Of a DNA stretch of 64,000 bases, positions 7,901 through 16,533 are shown piece after piece. Under the pieces are notes generated by a model that was not told the origin of the DNA, made no database searches, and was given only the letters and a program-made list of their open reading frames with translations. The stretch is taken from contig CAZAKZ010000002.1 in the NCBI GenBank assembly GCA_964485695.1, positions 1-64,000 on the forward strand, written 5' to 3'. The position numbers and the translations under genes were made by a program. How positions within the stretch are numbered: position 1 is the stretch's first letter; each line of letters starts with the position of its first letter. This DNA comes from CAZAKZ01 sp964485695 (GTDB lineage Bacteria; Planctomycetota; JAFGQW01).

Positions 7901-8299
7901 ATGCCGATATCCAGGACCATGGACGGGTACAAGCCGAGTATTCTCGCCAAGATCCTGGCAGTCGGTTTCATCGGGCTCCTGGCCTCGATGGGGCTTCTGC
8001 TGTACACCCTCACCCTCGTGGATCAGGGAGGCGTGCGCGCCGAAGATCTCCTCATGAGCCAACTGACCTTCCAGCGCCTACTTAGGCAAGGTGAGGTCGT
8101 TGAATGCACCCTGAAGGACGGGGAACTACGGGGATTCCGCAGGGGCATGGGCAACAGGAGGCGCCCGTTTGTCGTGCAAGGCACGATCCCCGGCTCCCTC
8201 AAGCGGGAGATCCTCAAGAGACGGATTCCCTTCAAACAGATCCAGGTCAAGGCCGAGCCGGGCCCGAATCGCATGGGCGTAAAACCGATCCAGAAGTGA
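7901..8299 (+). CDS. stand-alone FtsH periplasmic-domain-like membrane protein
   Basis: A 132-residue protein with one membrane segment (ILAVGFIGLLASMGLLLYTL, about residues 16-36) and then about 90 extracytoplasmic residues. That domain lines up with the FtsH-ext region of the FtsH protease encoded just downstream: LTFQRLLRQGEVVECTLKD here against LHELKKAIEANKVVEVTFE there, each followed by a G-E-x-x-G turn, a basic strand segment, and a final helix before a short Pro-containing tail. It has no ATPase or protease domain. FtsH-ext mediates hexamer contacts and HflKC binding, so this protein could bind or modulate FtsH, but that is inference. ATG 7901 and ATG 7919 are both possible starts. Confidence 0.6.
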   Translation: MPISRTMDGYKPSILAKILAVGFIGLLASMGLLLYTLTLVDQGGVRAEDLLMSQLTFQRLLRQGEVVECTLKDGELRGFRRGMGNRRRPFVVQGTIPGSLKREILKRRIPFKQIQVKAEPGPNRMGVKPIQK

Positions 8300-8627
8300 C
8301 CGGATATCCGAGTACCGGGTCTCGTGATTTCATGCAGGGTGGCCTGGCACCGGAGTTTTTTCTGTGTTAAATCTCCATTCTGACTCGAGATATCCGCCCT
8401 GAACCCGGGTCAACACTGCTGAAAAAGGATCGTAAGTAAATGGGATATCCGGTATAAACGCTGGGTATCCGCGTGCAGATCGCGATTTCAATCCCGGAAC
8501 GCGTGCGCCCGGGGCAATCCGGTCCGGTCGATTGAAATCAATACCCGCACGGTCCTGAACCTCTGGTTTCCAGGACCACGCACGCCACGGTTGCAGGCCC
8601 CCTGGTGGCGGTTTGGAGGGATTATCC
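8300..8627. other. 328-base leader region before ftsH
   Basis: No coding sequence seen. The motif GGATATCCG or close variants recurs near 8302, 8386 and 8443. A ten-base inverted repeat (GATTTCAATC at 8484-8493, GATTGAAATC at 8530-8539) could form a stem about 90 bases before the ftsH start. Either may be regulatory; nothing decides it. Confidence 0.35.
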
Positions 8628-10586
8628 TTGGCCAAGAAAGCAGGATTCAACTTCTACTGGATACTGGTCATCCTGGCCGTCCTGTTCATCATCTTTTACC
8701 TCGAGATCCCCGGCGGCCCCAAGAACTGGGAGCTTCACGAGCTGAAGAAGGCCATCGAGGCGAACAAGGTCGTGGAGGTCACCTTCGAACAATCCGGCGA
8801 GATCACGGGCGTCTACCGGGAACCCGGCTCCGGGGAGGAGGACCTGAGGAAGCGGTTCAAGACCATCTATGTCACCACGGACCGGGACTACATCTCGGAG
8901 GTGCGGAGGCTCCTGGAGGCGAAGGATATCCCGCACCAGGGCAAGCAGCCCAACAGTCTGACCAAGAACCTGCACTGGATCCTGCTGATCCTCATCGCCG
9001 TGGTGTTCTGGATCCTGATCGTGCGCCAGATGCGGCGGACGGACACCACGGTCATGAGCTTCGGCAAATCCAAGGCCAAGATCACGGCCGAAAAGGACAC
9101 CAACACCTCGTTCGAGGACGTGGCCGGCTGCCAGGAGGCCAAGGAAGAGCTCCAGGAGATCATCCAGTTCCTTCGCAGTCCCAAGAAGTTCCAGGTCCTG
9201 GGGGGGAAGATCCCCAAGGGCGTGCTCCTGGTCGGCTCTCCGGGCACCGGCAAGACCCTCATTGCCCGGGCCATTGCCGGCGAGGCCGGCGTTCCTTTCT
9301 TCAGCATCTCGGGTTCGGATTTCGTGGAGATGTTCGTGGGCGTGGGCGCGGCCCGGGTGCGGGACCTCTTCAACCAGGCCAAGACCAAGGCCCCCTGCAT
9401 CGTGTTCATCGACGAGATCGACGCGGTAGGAAGGCAGCGATTCGCGGGCATCGGCGGCGGCCACGACGAGCGCGAACAGACCCTGAACCAGTTGCTGGTG
9501 GAGATGGACGGCTTCGAGTCCCCAAAGGGGGTGATCATCATCGCCGCCACCAACCGGCCCGACGTGCTGGATCCCGCCCTGCTGAGGCCCGGTCGCTTCG
9601 ACCGCCGGGTGGTGGTGGACTCCCCGGACATCAACGGCCGCGAGGAGATCCTGCAGGTGCACACCAAGGGCAAGCCCCTGCACACGGAGGTGGACCTGGC
9701 GGTGGTGGCCCGCCAGACCCCCGGTTTCAGCGGCGCGGACCTGGCCAACGTGGTGAACGAGGCCGCGCTGCTGGCGGCCCGCCGGGACGGCACCAGCATC
9801 ACCATGGAGGACCTGGAGCACGCCGTGGATCGGGTCATTGCCGGACCGGAGCGAAAATCCAGGGTCATCAGCGAGAAGGAAAAGGAGATCGTGGCCTACC
9901 ACGAGGCCGGTCATGCCCTGGTGAACGAGCGCATCGAGGATGCCGACCCCGTGCACAAGGTGTCCATCATTCCTCGCGGCTACGGCATCGGGGGCTTCAC
10001 CATGAGCCTTCCCGAGGAGGACCGCTACCTGAATACCCGGAAGGAGCTCCTGTCGCGCATCACGGTGCTGCTGGGCGGTCGATCCTCCGAGGAACTGAGG
10101 TTCGAGGAGATCTCCACCGGGGCGGCCAATGATCTAGAAGTTGCCTCCAACATTGCCCGGGCCATGGTGTGCCAGTACGGCATGAGCGACAAGGTCGGCC
10201 CTCTCACCTTCGGCGAGAACACCAAACAGGTCTTCCTGGGCCGGGATTTCAACCGCGACCACGCTTTCAGCCAGGAAACCTACCAGACCATCGATTCCGA
10301 GGTGAAGCGCATCGTGTCCGAGTGCCACGACAGAGCCCGGAAAGTCCTCAAGGAAGAGGAACACCTGCTCAGGAACATCGCGGAAGCCCTGAAGGTCTAC
10401 GAGACCATCACCCGGGAGGAGTTGCTCAAGATCCTGGCCGGAGAGGAGCTGCCGGCGCCCAAGAAGGCTGTCTCCGCAGAGCCGGAATCGGGCGAGACCG
10501 AGGCGGAGGCCGACGCGCCGGAGACCTCGGATCGCACGGATGGCGAGCCCGGAGGAGATCCGGGCCTCTCCACGGCCGGCGCCTGA
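8628..10586 (+). CDS. ftsH: ATP-dependent zinc metalloprotease FtsH
   Basis: A 652-residue membrane-anchored AAA+ protease that extracts and degrades misfolded membrane and short-lived cytosolic proteins. In order: a membrane segment (about 10-27), the periplasmic FtsH-ext domain, a second membrane segment (about 118-138), the AAA+ domain with Walker A GSPGTGKT (about 203), Walker B IVFIDEID (about 257) and the second region of homology ATNRPDVLDPALLRPGRFDR, then the M41 peptidase with zinc site HEAGH (about 425). The acidic, Glu/Ala/Asp-rich C-terminal tail is common in FtsH. TTG at 8628 is the start: GGAGGG ends seven bases upstream, and the TTG at 8613 would put the SD inside the gene. A FtsH-ext-like protein lies upstream, and hflKC, which encode FtsH regulators, lie at 57.4 kb. 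Confidence 0.97.
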   Translation: MAKKAGFNFYWILVILAVLFIIFYLEIPGGPKNWELHELKKAIEANKVVEVTFEQSGEITGVYREPGSGEEDLRKRFKTIYVTTDRDYISEVRRLLEAKDIPHQGKQPNSLTKNLHWILLILIAVVFWILIVRQMRRTDTTVMSFGKSKAKITAEKDTNTSFEDVAGCQEAKEELQEIIQFLRSPKKFQVLGGKIPKGVLLVGSPGTGKTLIARAIAGEAGVPFFSISGSDFVEMFVGVGAARVRDLFNQAKTKAPCIVFIDEIDAVGRQRFAGIGGGHDEREQTLNQLLVEMDGFESPKGVIIIAATNRPDVLDPALLRPGRFDRRVVVDSPDINGREEILQVHTKGKPLHTEVDLAVVARQTPGFSGADLANVVNEAALLAARRDGTSITMEDLEHAVDRVIAGPERKSRVISEKEKEIVAYHEAGHALVNERIEDADPVHKVSIIPRGYGIGGFTMSLPEEDRYLNTRKELLSRITVLLGGRSSEELRFEEISTGAANDLEVASNIARAMVCQYGMSDKVGPLTFGENTKQVFLGRDFNRDHAFSQETYQTIDSEVKRIVSECHDRARKVLKEEEHLLRNIAEALKVYETITREELLKILAGEELPAPKKAVSAEPESGETEAEADAPETSDRTDGEPGGDPGLSTAGA

Positions 10587-10634
10587 GCACCGCTGGCTCG
10601 ACCTCTTCGGGCTAATCCAGGCTAAGGAGTCGCC

Positions 10635-13430
10635 ATGGCTGATCCGCCTCCCAGGCTGTTTCTCATCGACGGATGTGCCCTCGCATACCGGTCCCACTTC
10701 GCCATGGCCCGCAATCCCCTCATCAATTCTCGCGGCGAGAACACCTCGGCGGTCTTCCTGTTTCTCCGCACCCTCCGGTCTCTGTTCGACCACGAGGCGC
10801 CCACCCACGTGGCCGTGGTCTTCGACACGCCGGAGGCCACCTTCCGCCACGAGAAGTTCGAGGAGTACAAGGCCACCCGGGAGAAGATGCCCGACGACCT
10901 CGTGAACCAGCTCCCTATCATCCAGGAGCTGATCTCGGCCCTGGGCATACCCCGGGTGGAGAAACCCGGCTTCGAGGCGGACGACGTCATCGGCACCCTG
11001 GCGGTGCGGGCCGCAAGGGAGGGCATGGATACGTTTCTGGTCAGCCGGGACAAGGACTTCATGCAGCTCCTCGGCCCGCACATTCGGATGTACGATCTCC
11101 GGCGGGGCATGGCCGAAGCCGAGGTCCTCGGTCCGGAAGCGTCGCTGCGCCGGTTCGGCGTCGGGCCCGACAAGGTGGTGGACGTCCTGGGACTCATGGG
11201 GGATAGCTCCGACAACGTGCCCGGCGTGCCCGGTGTGGGGGAGAAGACCGCCGTGAAGCTCGTCACGGACCATGGCAGCCTGGAGGCTGCCATCGAGGCG
11301 GCCGAGAGGGGCGAGGTCGCCGGTCGGGCCGGCAAGAACCTGGTGGCGTTCAAGGACCAGGCCATGCTCAGCAAGGACCTGGTCACCCTCGACACCGAGG
11401 TGGATCTGGATCTGGGCCCACAGGACCTGACCCGGGGCGAGAGCGACCCCACCGCCCTGCGAACCCTGTTCATGCGGCTGGAATTCCGAGACCTGCTGGA
11501 GGCCATCGACGAGGGAGAGTCGGAGACGCAGGCGCGCCACTACCACCTGGTTCAGACGCCGGACACCTTCAGGGCCCTGGTGGAAGTGCTTCGGGAGGCC
11601 GGCCGGTTCGTCCTGGACCTGGAGACCACGAGCCTGAATCCTCGGGAAGCCCGCATCGTGGGCATCAGCCTGAGCGTGAAGCCCCACGAGGCCTATTACG
11701 TGCCCACCAACCTGGACCCGCCCGTTTTCCTCGGCAGGATCTCGGCGGAAAGTACGATGCCGGGAGAGGCCCCCGGGGCCGGGGACAGCCTCTTCTCGGA
11801 GGAAGGGGAGCACCGGGATCTGGCCCCGGTGCTGGAGGGGCTTCGACCCCTTCTGGAGGATCCGGCACTGGCAAAGTGCGGCCAGAATTTGAAGTACGAT
11901 CTCCTCGTTCTGAGGCACCACGGCATCGAGGTCGGGGGCGTGGCGTTCGACACCATGGTGGCGGCCTACCTGGACGATCCGGGTGCCCGACAGCACGGTC
12001 TCGACGCCCTGGCCCTCCGATTCCTGCGCGTCAAGAAGATCCCCATCGAGTCCCTCATCGGAAAGGGAAAGAAGCAGATCACCATGGACGCGGTGCCGGT
12101 GGAGGACGTGACCGAGTATGCCTGCGAGGACGCGGACGTCACCTTCCAGCTGTGGGAATTCTTCACGGGGCGTCTCAGGGAACTGGGTGTAGAGACCCTC
12201 AACGCCGAGGTGGAGGTTCCCCTGATCCAGGTCCTCATGGACATGGAGAGCCGGGGCATCCGGCTGGACACGGGGAAACTGAAGCACCTCGGAGAGGGCC
12301 TGAGAGCGGACCTGGACCGACTGGAGACCGATCTGCACGCCCTGGCCGGAGAACCGTTCAACGTCCAGAGCCCCAAGCAGCTCCAGCCCATCCTCTACGA
12401 GAAGCTGAAGGTGCACGAAGCCGTGGGCGTCAAGCGTATCAAGCGCACCAAGACGGGACTCAGCACGGACCAGAGCGTTCTCGAGACCCTGAGACCCCAC
12501 CCCTTCGTGGAGAAACTCCTGGAGTATCGCGTCAAGGCCAAGCTCCAGAACACCTACGTGGAAGCCCTGCCGACCATGGTGGACCCTTTGGACGGTCGAA
12601 TCCACACCTCCTTCAACCAGACGGTGACCGCCACCGGGCGCCTCAGTTCGTCCAATCCGAATCTGCAAAACATCCCCATCCGGACGCGCATCGGCAGCCG
12701 TATCCGGGAGGCCTTCCTGCCGGCCGCAGACGGCTGGAGGTTGCTCAGCGCCGACTACAGCCAGGTGGAGCTGCGAATCATGGCCCATCTGAGCCGGGAC
12801 GAGGCCCTGCTGGAAGCGTTCAGGGCCGGCGAGGACATCCATTGCCGGACCGCCGCCCTGGTGTTCGAGGTTGCCCCCGAGGACGTGACTCCGGAGCTCC
12901 GGTCCAGGGCCAAGGCCATCAATTTCGGCATCATGTACGGCATGGGATCCAACCGCCTGGCCCGGGAAACCGGCATCTCCGACAAGGACGCCCGGGCCTT
13001 CATCCAGGCCTATTTCGAGGGCCTTCCGGCGGTGAAGGCGTTCCTGGACGGGTGCATCGAGATGGCGGAAAAGAACGGATTCGTCACCACCCTCCTCAAC
13101 CGCAGGCGGAACCTGCCCGAGATCCAGTCCGGAGATCCTCGCATCCGTGCCCAGGCCAGGAACATCGCCGTGAACACCCCGATCCAGGGGACGGCTGCGG
13201 ACCTGGTGAAGGTGGCCATGGTCAAGGTGCACCAGCGCATGAAGCGGACGGGGATGGAGTCCAACCTGTTGCTCCAGGTGCACGACGAGCTGGTCTTCGA
13301 GGCGCCGGAATCCGAGGTGGAGGCCCTGCGGGCCCTGGTGGTGGAGGAGATGGAGGGGGCGCTCAGCCTGGACCTGCCCCTGAAGGTGGACATCGGGGTG
13401 GGAGAGAACTGGCTGGAAGCGCATCCGTGA
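10635..13430 (+). CDS. polA: DNA polymerase I
   Basis: A 931-residue family A polymerase that removes RNA primers, fills gaps and serves repair. Residues 1-290 are the 5'-3' exonuclease with its metal-binding acidic residues (FEADDVIGT, VSRDKDFMQL, GDSSDNVPGVPGVG). Residues about 310-510 are the 3'-5' proofreading domain, apparently active: DLETTSLNP carries Exo I, NLKYDLLVL Exo II and YACEDADVT Exo III, although a 30-residue insertion with GEAPGAGDSL interrupts it. Residues about 550-931 are the polymerase with motif A DYSQVELRIMAHLS (about 707), motif B RAKAINFGIMYGMG (about 757) and motif C QVHDELVFE (about 881). AAGGAG lies seven bases before the ATG. It follows ftsH by 48 bases. Confidence 0.98.
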   Translation: MADPPPRLFLIDGCALAYRSHFAMARNPLINSRGENTSAVFLFLRTLRSLFDHEAPTHVAVVFDTPEATFRHEKFEEYKATREKMPDDLVNQLPIIQELISALGIPRVEKPGFEADDVIGTLAVRAAREGMDTFLVSRDKDFMQLLGPHIRMYDLRRGMAEAEVLGPEASLRRFGVGPDKVVDVLGLMGDSSDNVPGVPGVGEKTAVKLVTDHGSLEAAIEAAERGEVAGRAGKNLVAFKDQAMLSKDLVTLDTEVDLDLGPQDLTRGESDPTALRTLFMRLEFRDLLEAIDEGESETQARHYHLVQTPDTFRALVEVLREAGRFVLDLETTSLNPREARIVGISLSVKPHEAYYVPTNLDPPVFLGRISAESTMPGEAPGAGDSLFSEEGEHRDLAPVLEGLRPLLEDPALAKCGQNLKYDLLVLRHHGIEVGGVAFDTMVAAYLDDPGARQHGLDALALRFLRVKKIPIESLIGKGKKQITMDAVPVEDVTEYACEDADVTFQLWEFFTGRLRELGVETLNAEVEVPLIQVLMDMESRGIRLDTGKLKHLGEGLRADLDRLETDLHALAGEPFNVQSPKQLQPILYEKLKVHEAVGVKRIKRTKTGLSTDQSVLETLRPHPFVEKLLEYRVKAKLQNTYVEALPTMVDPLDGRIHTSFNQTVTATGRLSSSNPNLQNIPIRTRIGSRIREAFLPAADGWRLLSADYSQVELRIMAHLSRDEALLEAFRAGEDIHCRTAALVFEVAPEDVTPELRSRAKAINFGIMYGMGSNRLARETGISDKDARAFIQAYFEGLPAVKAFLDGCIEMAEKNGFVTTLLNRRRNLPEIQSGDPRIRAQARNIAVNTPIQGTAADLVKVAMVKVHQRMKRTGMESNLLLQVHDELVFEAPESEVEALRALVVEEMEGALSLDLPLKVDIGVGENWLEAHP

Positions 13431-13431
13431 T

Positions 13432-13449
13432 CCCCTACCCGGGGTAGGG
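13432..13449. terminator. short GC hairpin between convergent polA and folD
   Basis: CCCTAC and GTAGGG pair around CCGG just after the polA stop. There is no T run on either side, so it is at best a weak or factor-assisted end signal for the two converging genes. Confidence 0.25.
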
Positions 13450-13496
13450 CAGAGGCCGGGCGAAGGCCGGGAACGGGGGGGGGGATATTCAGCCCA

Positions 13497-14384
13497 TCAG
13501 CCCCCTGCGGACGAGAAGAGCCCCTCGGCGGCCTTCACGGCGTTCCGGAGCAGCACGGCCACGGTCATGGGTCCCACGCCGCCCGGCACCGGGCTGAGGA
13601 ACGAGGCCTTTTCCTTCACGGATTCAAAATCCACGTCGCCCACGGTCACGGTGCGGACGGTTCCGTCCTCTACCTGGCGCTTAACGCGGTTGATGCCGAT
13701 GTCGATGACCACGGCTCCGGCTTTTACCCCGTCGGCGGTGATGAGGCCGGGGCTGCCCGCGGCCACGAAGAGACAGTCCGCCCGCCGGGTATGATCCGCC
13801 AGGTTCTTCGTGTAGATGTGGCACACCGTGATGGTGGCCCAGCGCTCCAGGGCCATGAGGGCCACGGGAACCCCCACGGTCTCGCTTCCCCCCACCATGA
13901 CCACGTTTCGTCCGTGGAAGGAGAAACCCGTGTGGAGCGCCAGTTCCACGGCGGCCTCGGCCGTGCAGGGTCGGAGTGCGGTGTCGGAGGCGTCGAAGCT
14001 CCCTGCGTTCCGGGGGTGGATCCCCTCGACGTCCTTGTCCGGCCGGACTGCGGAGCGCAGGGCACCGAAGTCCACGCCGGGGCCCATGGGCTTCACCAGG
14101 AGGATTCCGGTGATCCCGGGATCCCGGTTCAGGACCTCCAGGCGCTGGATCACCTCGGCCGTGTCTGCGTCCTCGGGAAGCACGGATTCCGAGAACAGGA
14201 TGCCTTCGGTCTCGCAGGCTCGGGCCTGGGACCGGATGTAGAGTCCGGAGGCCGCATCGCCTCCGACGCGTACGGCCGTGAGGTGGGGGGGGGTGCCTAC
14301 CCCGGTCAGGCGGGCGGTCCTTTCTCGCAGGTCGGCCCGGATTTCTGCCGCCAGGGCCTTGCCGTCGATGATGCGGGCGGTCAT
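13497..14384 (-). CDS. folD: FolD-like methylenetetrahydrofolate dehydrogenase/cyclohydrolase, altered active site
   Basis: A 295-residue FolD-family protein. The family oxidises 5,10-methylene-THF to methenyl-THF with NADP and hydrolyses it to 10-formyl-THF, which feeds purN (also in this window). The fold is clear: an N-terminal substrate domain, the nucleotide motif VVMVGGSETVGVPVALMAL and the hallmark PVPGGVGPMTVA. Three residues assigned to the cyclohydrolase site in the human enzyme differ. The Lys of YxxxK is Gln53 (YIRSQ). The Gln of VQLPL is Val97, with a Lys next to it (VKPMG). The Asp of KDVDG is Glu120 (KDVEG). Dehydrogenase activity is plausible; cyclohydrolase activity is doubtful. 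ATG 14384 starts at MTARIIDGK, with GAGGA about ten bases upstream; an ORF extension to 14666 has no homology. Confidence 0.88.
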   Translation of the reverse strand: MTARIIDGKALAAEIRADLRERTARLTGVGTPPHLTAVRVGGDAASGLYIRSQARACETEGILFSESVLPEDADTAEVIQRLEVLNRDPGITGILLVKPMGPGVDFGALRSAVRPDKDVEGIHPRNAGSFDASDTALRPCTAEAAVELALHTGFSFHGRNVVMVGGSETVGVPVALMALERWATITVCHIYTKNLADHTRRADCLFVAAGSPGLITADGVKAGAVVIDIGINRVKRQVEDGTVRTVTVGDVDFESVKEKASFLSPVPGGVGPMTVAVLLRNAVKAAEGLFSSAGG

Positions 14385-14595
14385 TCCGATACTATCCTCA
14401 GGATGAATGGGTGGCGTTCCGGCCGATCCGGGGGATACAGCCTTTCTCGAAAACTCGTTGCGTCTTATACTTGACAGCCGCGGATGAAGAGAATCCGCAC
14501 CACGACGATCGTTGCAAGCACTTACGATAATCAAAGTCGGGAAACCGGACAAGGGCGAATCGGCCGTCTGTTCCGGACGCCGGCGAGATGGAGCC

Positions 14596-15426
14596 ATGCA
14601 AAGGAATACCTTCCGGGGCCGGGGAGGATTCGAGCTCTTCAACCGACCCACGCCCCGGGTCATCAAGATCCTCCTCTACGTCAACATCGGCGTCTACATC
14701 GGCGATTTCCTCCTACGGCTCCTCAGGATTCATTTCCTGCACGACTGGTTCGCCCTCACACCCGAGAGGGCCGTGTCGGATTTCATGGTGTGGCAGTATC
14801 TGACCTACGCCTACCTGCATTCCCCCACGTCTCCCCTTCACATCCTCTTCAACCTGCTGATCCTGTGGATGTTCGGTTGCGAGCTGGCGGGCTATTTCGG
14901 AGCCAAGCGCTTCCTGGTGCTCTATCACGTTGCCGCCTTCACGGGCGGCGTCGCCCAGGTGGTGTCCCAATACGTGAAGAACGCTCCGGCCGAGTCCACC
15001 GTCGGGGCCTCCGGGGCCATCATGGGACTACTAGCGGCCTACGCCCTGCTGTTCCCCAACCGCCAGATCCTCTTCTTTCTCATCGTCCCCATGAAGATGA
15101 AGTACTTCATTCTCATCATCATCGGCGTCGACTTCATCAGCGGCACCAACTTTCTGAGCACCGGAACCGCGCACTTCTGCCATCTCGGAGGCATCCTGGC
15201 GGGCTTTCTCTACATGTTTCTCAGCGGCCGACTCGGAGAGTTCTTCCTCCGCCTGGAAGAGAAGATGAGAGCCCGGGAAGCGGAAAAGGAACAAGACGTT
15301 CGAAATACCGTCGACGCCTTGCTCGAGAAGATCCGCCGCGAAGGCATCCACACGCTGTCGGCCCGGGAGAAACGATTCCTGAACAATGCGAGCAAGCTGT
15401 ACAAGAAAGAGGATCACCTGCCGTAA
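14596..15426 (+). CDS. rhomboid family intramembrane serine protease
   Basis: A 276-residue rhomboid that cleaves transmembrane substrates within the bilayer. Six to seven membrane segments are visible. The catalytic Ser sits in GASGAIMGLLAAY and the catalytic His in AHFCHLGGILAG. The HSP...HILFNLLILWMFG segment matches the conserved H-x-x-x-N oxyanion region. After the membrane core, a basic amphipathic tail (about residues 215-276) with LLEKIRREGIHTLSAREKRF is like the short C-terminal domain found on rhomboids of Bacteroidota and Planctomycetota. ATG at 14596 is chosen from three candidates because it begins directly before the RGGFELFNRPTPRVIK lead-in to the first helix. It starts 211 bases from the divergent folD. 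Confidence 0.92.
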   Translation: MQRNTFRGRGGFELFNRPTPRVIKILLYVNIGVYIGDFLLRLLRIHFLHDWFALTPERAVSDFMVWQYLTYAYLHSPTSPLHILFNLLILWMFGCELAGYFGAKRFLVLYHVAAFTGGVAQVVSQYVKNAPAESTVGASGAIMGLLAAYALLFPNRQILFFLIVPMKMKYFILIIIGVDFISGTNFLSTGTAHFCHLGGILAGFLYMFLSGRLGEFFLRLEEKMRAREAEKEQDVRNTVDALLEKIRREGIHTLSAREKRFLNNASKLYKKEDHLP

Positions 15427-15460
15427 ACATGACCTCCTGTTTTGGGCCCGAAATGCCGGG

Positions 15461-16390
15461 ATGGTCTCCGTGCGGGTACTCAAGATCCTCCTGGTCTGGA
15501 CCGCAGTCGTGGTCCTCGTTGTGGGGCTCTCCGTGGTGCTCCCAGCACTTCGCGAGCAGAACTTTCTCCGCTACTTCGACGATTCCCGAAAGATCCAGAA
15601 CGACCTGTTCACGATCTACCACGAGAAGGACGATCCGGCCGGAGCGGCGGTGGAGGGCATCCTGCGGAAGTTCCTGGTCCACCTCTACGAGGCGTGGGGC
15701 GGGCCGGATCGGCTGAATCTCATTTCGCCCAGCGAGCTGGAGTTCCCCGTCCTCGTCCTCCTCTTCAAGGACGAGGAGCGCCTGCGGAAATACCACGGAC
15801 CCCGTTACCTGGACCAGATCATCGAGTTCAATGCCGGCATGTACGAGCCCGTTGCCCGTACCATCTCCCTCTACTCGGACACCCGTCGCGGCTTCCCCGA
15901 GCTGCAGCGCGGTCTCTACCATGAGACCACGCACATGGTCCTCGACCGCCTCGTGCGGGCACGCGAACCCGCGTGGAGCCTGTGGCTGAACGAGGGCCTG
16001 GCCACCTACCTGGAGTCCAGCCGGGCGATACCGGGGGTGGGATTCAAACTGGGCGACACGAAGCAACGCTACCTGGTCTCGGCCCTGGGGGCGAAATCCA
16101 CCTCGCTCCGCGATGTACTCGATTTCACCCACGCGGACTTCACGGGCGCGGATAACACCCGGGCCTATGCCCTGAGCAGCCTTCTGGTGGCTTTTCTTCT
16201 GGAGGCGGACGGGCGAAAATACCAGGAAGTATTCTGGAGATACTTCGACGCGGAACGGGAAACCGGCCCTGTGAAATCCGGCACCCTGGAGCACCTGCTC
16301 GGCGAGGATCTAGAGACGCTGACCCCCGCCTTCCAGGCCTTTGTCCGGGCCCGGCTCGGGCTGGGCGAGGAAAGGAATCGGAACGGGTGA
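15461..16390 (+). CDS. membrane-anchored HExxH metallopeptidase (DUF1570-like)
   Basis: A 309-residue protein with an N-terminal membrane anchor or signal (ILLVWTAVVVLVVGLSVVL). The C-terminal half is a gluzincin peptidase: the zinc site HETTHMVLD at about residue 160 gives two His ligands and the catalytic Glu, and NEGLATYLES about 22 residues later supplies the glutamate ligand. A further helix (ALSSLLVAFLLEADGRKY) resembles DUF1570/peptidase MA-like proteins, which are frequent in Planctomycetota. The substrate is unknown. The gene starts 34 bases after the rhomboid stop, so the two proteases are probably cotranscribed. Confidence 0.75.
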   Translation: MVSVRVLKILLVWTAVVVLVVGLSVVLPALREQNFLRYFDDSRKIQNDLFTIYHEKDDPAGAAVEGILRKFLVHLYEAWGGPDRLNLISPSELEFPVLVLLFKDEERLRKYHGPRYLDQIIEFNAGMYEPVARTISLYSDTRRGFPELQRGLYHETTHMVLDRLVRAREPAWSLWLNEGLATYLESSRAIPGVGFKLGDTKQRYLVSALGAKSTSLRDVLDFTHADFTGADNTRAYALSSLLVAFLLEADGRKYQEVFWRYFDAERETGPVKSGTLEHLLGEDLETLTPAFQAFVRARLGLGEERNRNG

Positions 16391-16533
16391 CCCGCCGGGG
16401 GGACGGTGAGGGTTTCATCCGGCCTCGATTGAGGTTATCTTTACAGCAGGGTCCGGCCCGTTGGAGGGCCGGCAGTGGAGGAGGTGCGGTTCGTGTTATG
16501 AGATCGAGTTGCATCGGACAAGAGGAGCAAGAA

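Noticed and set aside
8591..10132. 513-codon plus-strand frame
   Set aside because: It overlaps ftsH in another frame and is Arg/Gly/Pro-rich shadow sequence.
10134..13424. 1,096-codon open frame on the minus strand
   Set aside because: It lies antisense to polA over its full length, has Gly/His/Gln/Val-rich shadow composition and no family pattern. High GC keeps the frame open.
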